From Desulfatitalea sp. (GTDB taxonomy: Bacteria > Desulfobacterota > Desulfobacteria > Desulfobacterales > Desulfosarcinaceae): a DNA stretch of 9,520 bases. The DNA is taken from the NCBI GenBank assembly GCA_013041835.1, contig JABDRH010000623.1:1-9520 (forward strand). The letters run 5' to 3'. The notes under the pieces are model-generated. The model ran no database searches and was not told where the DNA came from. It saw only the letters and a list, made by a program, of their open reading frames with translations. Positions within the stretch are counted from its first letter, which is position 1; each line of letters starts with the position of its first letter. This document shows, in pieces, positions 6,751-9,520 of this stretch. Position numbers and translations under genes: made by a program.

Positions 6751-7383
6751 TCACCGGACAACAATGACATCTCCGCGTTGGAGCCGGATATTTTGCGTCA
6801 ACTTTTCTCCTTTGGACACCTCTTCATAATTAAAGTCGTATATTTGCGTGCCTTCGTCGGTCTCCCTGAAGATTTTAATATGCCTGGACTTGGCGAACGG
6901 ATTCAGCCCGCCCGCCAGGGCCAGCGCTTGCAACACATTCAGGTTGTTGGGAAGGTCGAACCGTCCGGGCCGGTTCACTTTGCCGATAATGTATACGGCC
7001 TGACTGATGGTTTGCAGCACCTGCACGGAAATGGTCGGATCAGGGACATACTTGTCCAATCGATCTTCCACCACCTCAACCAGCGCCTCGACGGTCAACC
7101 CGTTCACCGAAATCCGCCCGATCAAGGGAAAGCTTATCGTCCCGTCCGGCAAGACCATGACATCGCGGTTCAGCGCCTCGTCCTTCCACACCGAAATGTG
7201 GAGCACATCGCCGATACCGACGCGATAATCCGGCATCACCGTTTCAACCGCCACATTCCGCGGCATTTGATCGGTCGTCATCGTCGTCCCGGGCTCAACG
7301 GTGGTCTGACGGCTTGAACCACCACAGGCAATTGCGCTGAACGCAATAAAACACGTAAAGAAAAAGATCGTCTGTTTGATCAC
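6751..7383 (-). CDS. Short polysaccharide export lipoprotein (Wza-like OPX)
   Basis: A 210-residue periplasm-facing outer-membrane lipoprotein. The signal peptide runs to the lipobox SAIAC, giving Cys20 as the lipidated residue. A polysaccharide-export (Poly_export) domain covers about 52-122 and includes YRVGIGDVLHISVWKDE and LPDGTISFPLIGRI. One SLBB domain follows at about 128-175, with YIIGKVNRPGRFDLP and ALAGGLNPFAKSR. The end, LQRGDVIVVR, completes the family fold and the protein stops there. E. coli Wza is much longer and has further domains plus a C-terminal amphipathic helix that forms its membrane pore; all that is absent here. It matches the short export proteins of exosortase-associated clusters (TIGR03027, from memory). 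The start is GTG at 7383, with GGAAGGG seven bases upstream. It begins 26 nt after the TPR gene and is followed 69 nt later by the barrel gene. Confidence 0.93.
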   Translation of the reverse strand: MIKQTIFFFTCFIAFSAIACGGSSRQTTVEPGTTMTTDQMPRNVAVETVMPDYRVGIGDVLHISVWKDEALNRDVMVLPDGTISFPLIGRISVNGLTVEALVEVVEDRLDKYVPDPTISVQVLQTISQAVYIIGKVNRPGRFDLPNNLNVLQALALAGGLNPFAKSRHIKIFRETDEGTQIYDFNYEEVSKGEKLTQNIRLQRGDVIVVR

Positions 7384-7390
7384 AACCGCA

Positions 7391-7397
7391 CCCTTCC
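7391..7397 (-). promoter_or_regulatory. Ribosome binding site for the GTG start of the export lipoprotein
   Basis: The minus strand reads GGAAGGG seven bases upstream of GTG at 7383. It supports the GTG start, which gives a normal lipoprotein signal peptide beginning MIKQTIFF. Confidence 0.6.
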
Positions 7398-7409
7398 AGT
7401 ATCGTCAAT

Positions 7410-9520
7410 TTACGACATCGTGTCCCAGGCCTTCTGAGCGTCGTCCCGCTCAGGAAAATCTTCACCGGCAAGCGCTTTTCTGAGCATTCCCCTGGCCTCG
7501 CTGGTCCGATTGGCCTTCATCAGCGCCATTGCCAAATGGTAATTGATGATCTCCGAATCCGGGGCACGTTCGAGCGCTTTTTCCAACTCGGCAATGGCAA
7601 GATCGGTCTCGCCGCGCTGGTAGTAGACCCAGCCGAGCGTATCGATTACATCCGGCCTTTCCGGCTGCAGTTTGATAGCCCTCAACGCCATGGCCAGGGC
7701 CTGGTCCATGCGGCCTTGCCCATCGCCATTGTCGATCAGCAGATAGGCCAAATTGTTGGCGGCCGGCCATAAATCAGGATGCCGATCCAAGGCTTTTTCA
7801 TACACGTCGATCGCCTTTTCCAACTGCCCGCCCTTGTGATAAAGATGCCCCAGGGTCATATACGCCGCCTTGTTCCGCGGGTTTTGGCGCAACGCTTCAT
7901 TCATGCGCGCGATGGCCTCATCAGCCTTTCCCTGAGCCAGGTAAGCCCTTGCCAGATTGTTGTGGGGCACCTGCCATTCCGGCCGGTTGTCGACAGCCTT
8001 TTTAAAGACAAGGATCGCTTCATCGTATCTTTTCTGTACCAGGTAGATCTCTCCCAAAAGATTGTTGGCGATCGGTTCCTGATCATTGGCGGCAAGGCGT
8101 GCCTCAAGTATTTCCATGGCCTTGGCGGTTTTGCCGCCCGCCAGGTACGATTTGACCAACTCCGTTAATATCTGGGGTGTTTCGGGCACATTGCGATATC
8201 CTTGCTCAAGAATCGCCACGGCCGATGGGTTTTTTTCCTGAGCCCTGTAAATCGCGGCCAGCTTTAAATAGCCCGCCGGCACCTTCGGTTGCGCCTTGAT
8301 CATCTGCGTGTAGATGTCAATGGCTTCGCCCTCCTTCTTTTGGGCGAACAGAAAGTCTGCCAGGTCGGCGACAGCACGCAGATCCCGAGGATTTTTTTCC
8401 ACGATCTTGCGCAACGCTTTCTCCGCGCTGTCGAAATCTTTCTCCGCGCTGTATATCCGCGCCATCGCGTTACGCAATTGGCTGTTGTCCGGATTGACGG
8501 AAAGCCCGTTGTCCAGGGCGTTTACGGCCAACTGTTTTTCCATATTCAGCAAGTGGGCTTGGGCCAGATGCAGATGACCACCGATAAAATCGGGCTTTTC
8601 GGCCACCACTGTGCGAAAGGCCGATACGGCGTTGACACCGTCTCTTTCCCGCAAGTAAATCTGTCCGGCAGTGAACTGAGCGTCAACATCTTTTCCATTG
8701 ACAGCGATAACTTCTCCAACCAAGACTTTCGCCTCCTCGATATCGCCTCTTGCCAAATCGATGCGCGCCAATTCATTCTTCACCCGTAGCAAATCCGGAT
8801 CGGCATCATCCTTGGTCAGATCGATGGCGCCCAACAGCGTCGCCTTGGCCTGATCGTACCCGCGGACGGCCCTCTGGATACCCGCCAGGGCCAACCGCAG
8901 CTTCAAATTCTTTGGATCCTGTTCAATTCCGGTAGTAATAATCGAAAGCGCCCTGTCTTCTTCTCCCAGATTCGTATAAAATTCCGCAACCGGTATGCGA
9001 ACCATCGCAGGCTCATCCGCCCCTGCGATCAATTTCTCGAGCAGTGCATGGGCATCGTCTTTTTGACCGGCATCCCAATACAACGAGGCCAGCATGAATT
9101 TGTAAGCTTTTTTCTCCGGCTCGATTTGTATCACCTTTTTGACCTGGGCAATTGCTTCATCATAGGCCTTGGATTGGATCAGCCGTCTTGTCAGCATGCC
9201 CCGCAAGTTAATACTATCCGGATTGGCGGAAATGCCCTCACGCAGGATCTGCCGTCCCCCCTCTTCGTCCCCTTCGGATAGCTGAATCGCCGCCAACCAT
9301 AGAAAAAGTTGGGGGTCCGCGTATCCCTCGGACTTTAACTTTCGGAGCTGTTGCAGCGCCGCATCGCGCTTTTCTTCCACCACCAGCACGCCGGCCTCGA
9401 GCAGTCGCGCCCGTTCATGCCGGGGTTGCTTTTCAAGGATGTAGGCGAATTCGCTTCGCGCTTTGTCCAACTGCCGTACCGCAAGATACAGATGGCCCGC
9501 CTCGGCCCGCGCTTCCAATT
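7410..9520 (-). CDS. Long tetratricopeptide-repeat (TPR) protein, N-terminus outside the window
   Basis: About 703 residues are visible, open to the right edge; the first in-frame codon at 9518 is an internal TTG leucine, not a start. The whole visible part is a continuous series of 34-residue TPR units, roughly 20 of them. Clear examples are AAYMTLGHLYHKGGQLEKAI, VIDTLGWVYYQRGETDLAIA and PIANNLLGEIYLVQKRYDEA. No other domain, membrane segment or cysteine is seen in this part. TPR superhelices scaffold protein complexes; AlgK, PelB and BcsC are TPR proteins that do so in polysaccharide secretion. The arrangement and repeat style resemble the exosortase-associated TPR lipoprotein family (TIGR02917, often called PrsT; from memory), which would predict a lipoprotein signal peptide some hundreds of bases to the right. 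It ends KAWDTMS and is followed 26 nt later by the export lipoprotein, so co-transcription is likely. Confidence 0.87.
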   Translation of the reverse strand, partial: LEARAEAGHLYLAVRQLDKARSEFAYILEKQPRHERARLLEAGVLVVEEKRDAALQQLRKLKSEGYADPQLFLWLAAIQLSEGDEEGGRQILREGISANPDSINLRGMLTRRLIQSKAYDEAIAQVKKVIQIEPEKKAYKFMLASLYWDAGQKDDAHALLEKLIAGADEPAMVRIPVAEFYTNLGEEDRALSIITTGIEQDPKNLKLRLALAGIQRAVRGYDQAKATLLGAIDLTKDDADPDLLRVKNELARIDLARGDIEEAKVLVGEVIAVNGKDVDAQFTAGQIYLRERDGVNAVSAFRTVVAEKPDFIGGHLHLAQAHLLNMEKQLAVNALDNGLSVNPDNSQLRNAMARIYSAEKDFDSAEKALRKIVEKNPRDLRAVADLADFLFAQKKEGEAIDIYTQMIKAQPKVPAGYLKLAAIYRAQEKNPSAVAILEQGYRNVPETPQILTELVKSYLAGGKTAKAMEILEARLAANDQEPIANNLLGEIYLVQKRYDEAILVFKKAVDNRPEWQVPHNNLARAYLAQGKADEAIARMNEALRQNPRNKAAYMTLGHLYHKGGQLEKAIDVYEKALDRHPDLWPAANNLAYLLIDNGDGQGRMDQALAMALRAIKLQPERPDVIDTLGWVYYQRGETDLAIAELEKALERAPDSEIINYHLAMALMKANRTSEARGMLRKALAGEDFPERDDAQKAWDTMS

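Noticed and set aside
6778..7317. A 179-codon plus-strand open frame, and similar ones opposite the TPR, PCP and barrel genes
   Set aside because: All are antisense to well-supported genes and have low-complexity or basic compositions typical of complementary-strand shadows.
8380..8460. Short DNA repeats within the TPR gene as a tandem or mobile repeat
   Set aside because: They follow the 34-residue protein repeat (for example two nearby TTTCTCCGCGCTGT copies) and are explained by the TPR coding sequence.

Overview
The window carries one side of an exopolysaccharide or capsule locus. All seven recognisable genes lie on the minus strand and are read from right to left. Protein sequences and gene order resemble exopolysaccharide loci of Gram-negative, probably deltaproteobacterial (Desulfobacterota-like) bacteria. 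That taxonomic guess is inference from general resemblance; no marker gene is present. An outer-membrane lipoprotein and a beta-barrel establish that the cell is diderm.

Layout in transcription order. (1) 9520-7410: a very long TPR protein whose N-terminus lies beyond the right edge. (2) 7383-6751: a short Wza-like polysaccharide export (OPX) lipoprotein. (3) 6681-5413: a secreted outer-membrane beta-barrel protein. (4) 5360-3732: a Wzz/GumC-type chain-length and co-polymerase protein (PCP). (5) 3699-2899: a CpsD/Wzc-type P-loop ATPase partner (BY-kinase family). These five are separated by only 26-69 nt and look like one operon. After a 211-nt gap containing a strong rho-independent terminator comes (6) 2687-1335, UDP-glucose 6-dehydrogenase, and 19 nt further (7) 1315-293, a UDP-glucuronate 4-epimerase-type enzyme. 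These two probably form a separate transcription unit. Positions 1-292 hold no convincing gene but several inverted repeats.

How the genes fit together: the last two enzymes convert UDP-glucose to UDP-glucuronate and then to UDP-galacturonate, suggesting a uronic-acid polymer. The PCP and its ATPase partner would control polymerisation at the inner membrane. The OPX lipoprotein, beta-barrel and TPR scaffold would form the periplasmic and outer-membrane exit path. The OPX protein is too short to contain Wza's own outer-membrane helix, so the adjacent barrel is a natural candidate for the pore. The set TPR / short OPX / barrel / PCP / P-loop kinase also resembles the exosortase-A (PEP-CTERM) associated exopolysaccharide clusters. 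No exosortase, PEP-CTERM substrate, glycosyltransferase, flippase or polymerase is visible here, so that link remains a hypothesis about the flanks.

I found no tRNA, rRNA, CRISPR array, transposase or phage gene. The locus type is known in outline. The points most worth a second look are the short-OPX/barrel pairing, the kinase without a C-terminal tyrosine tail, and the structured intergenic region between the two transcription units.
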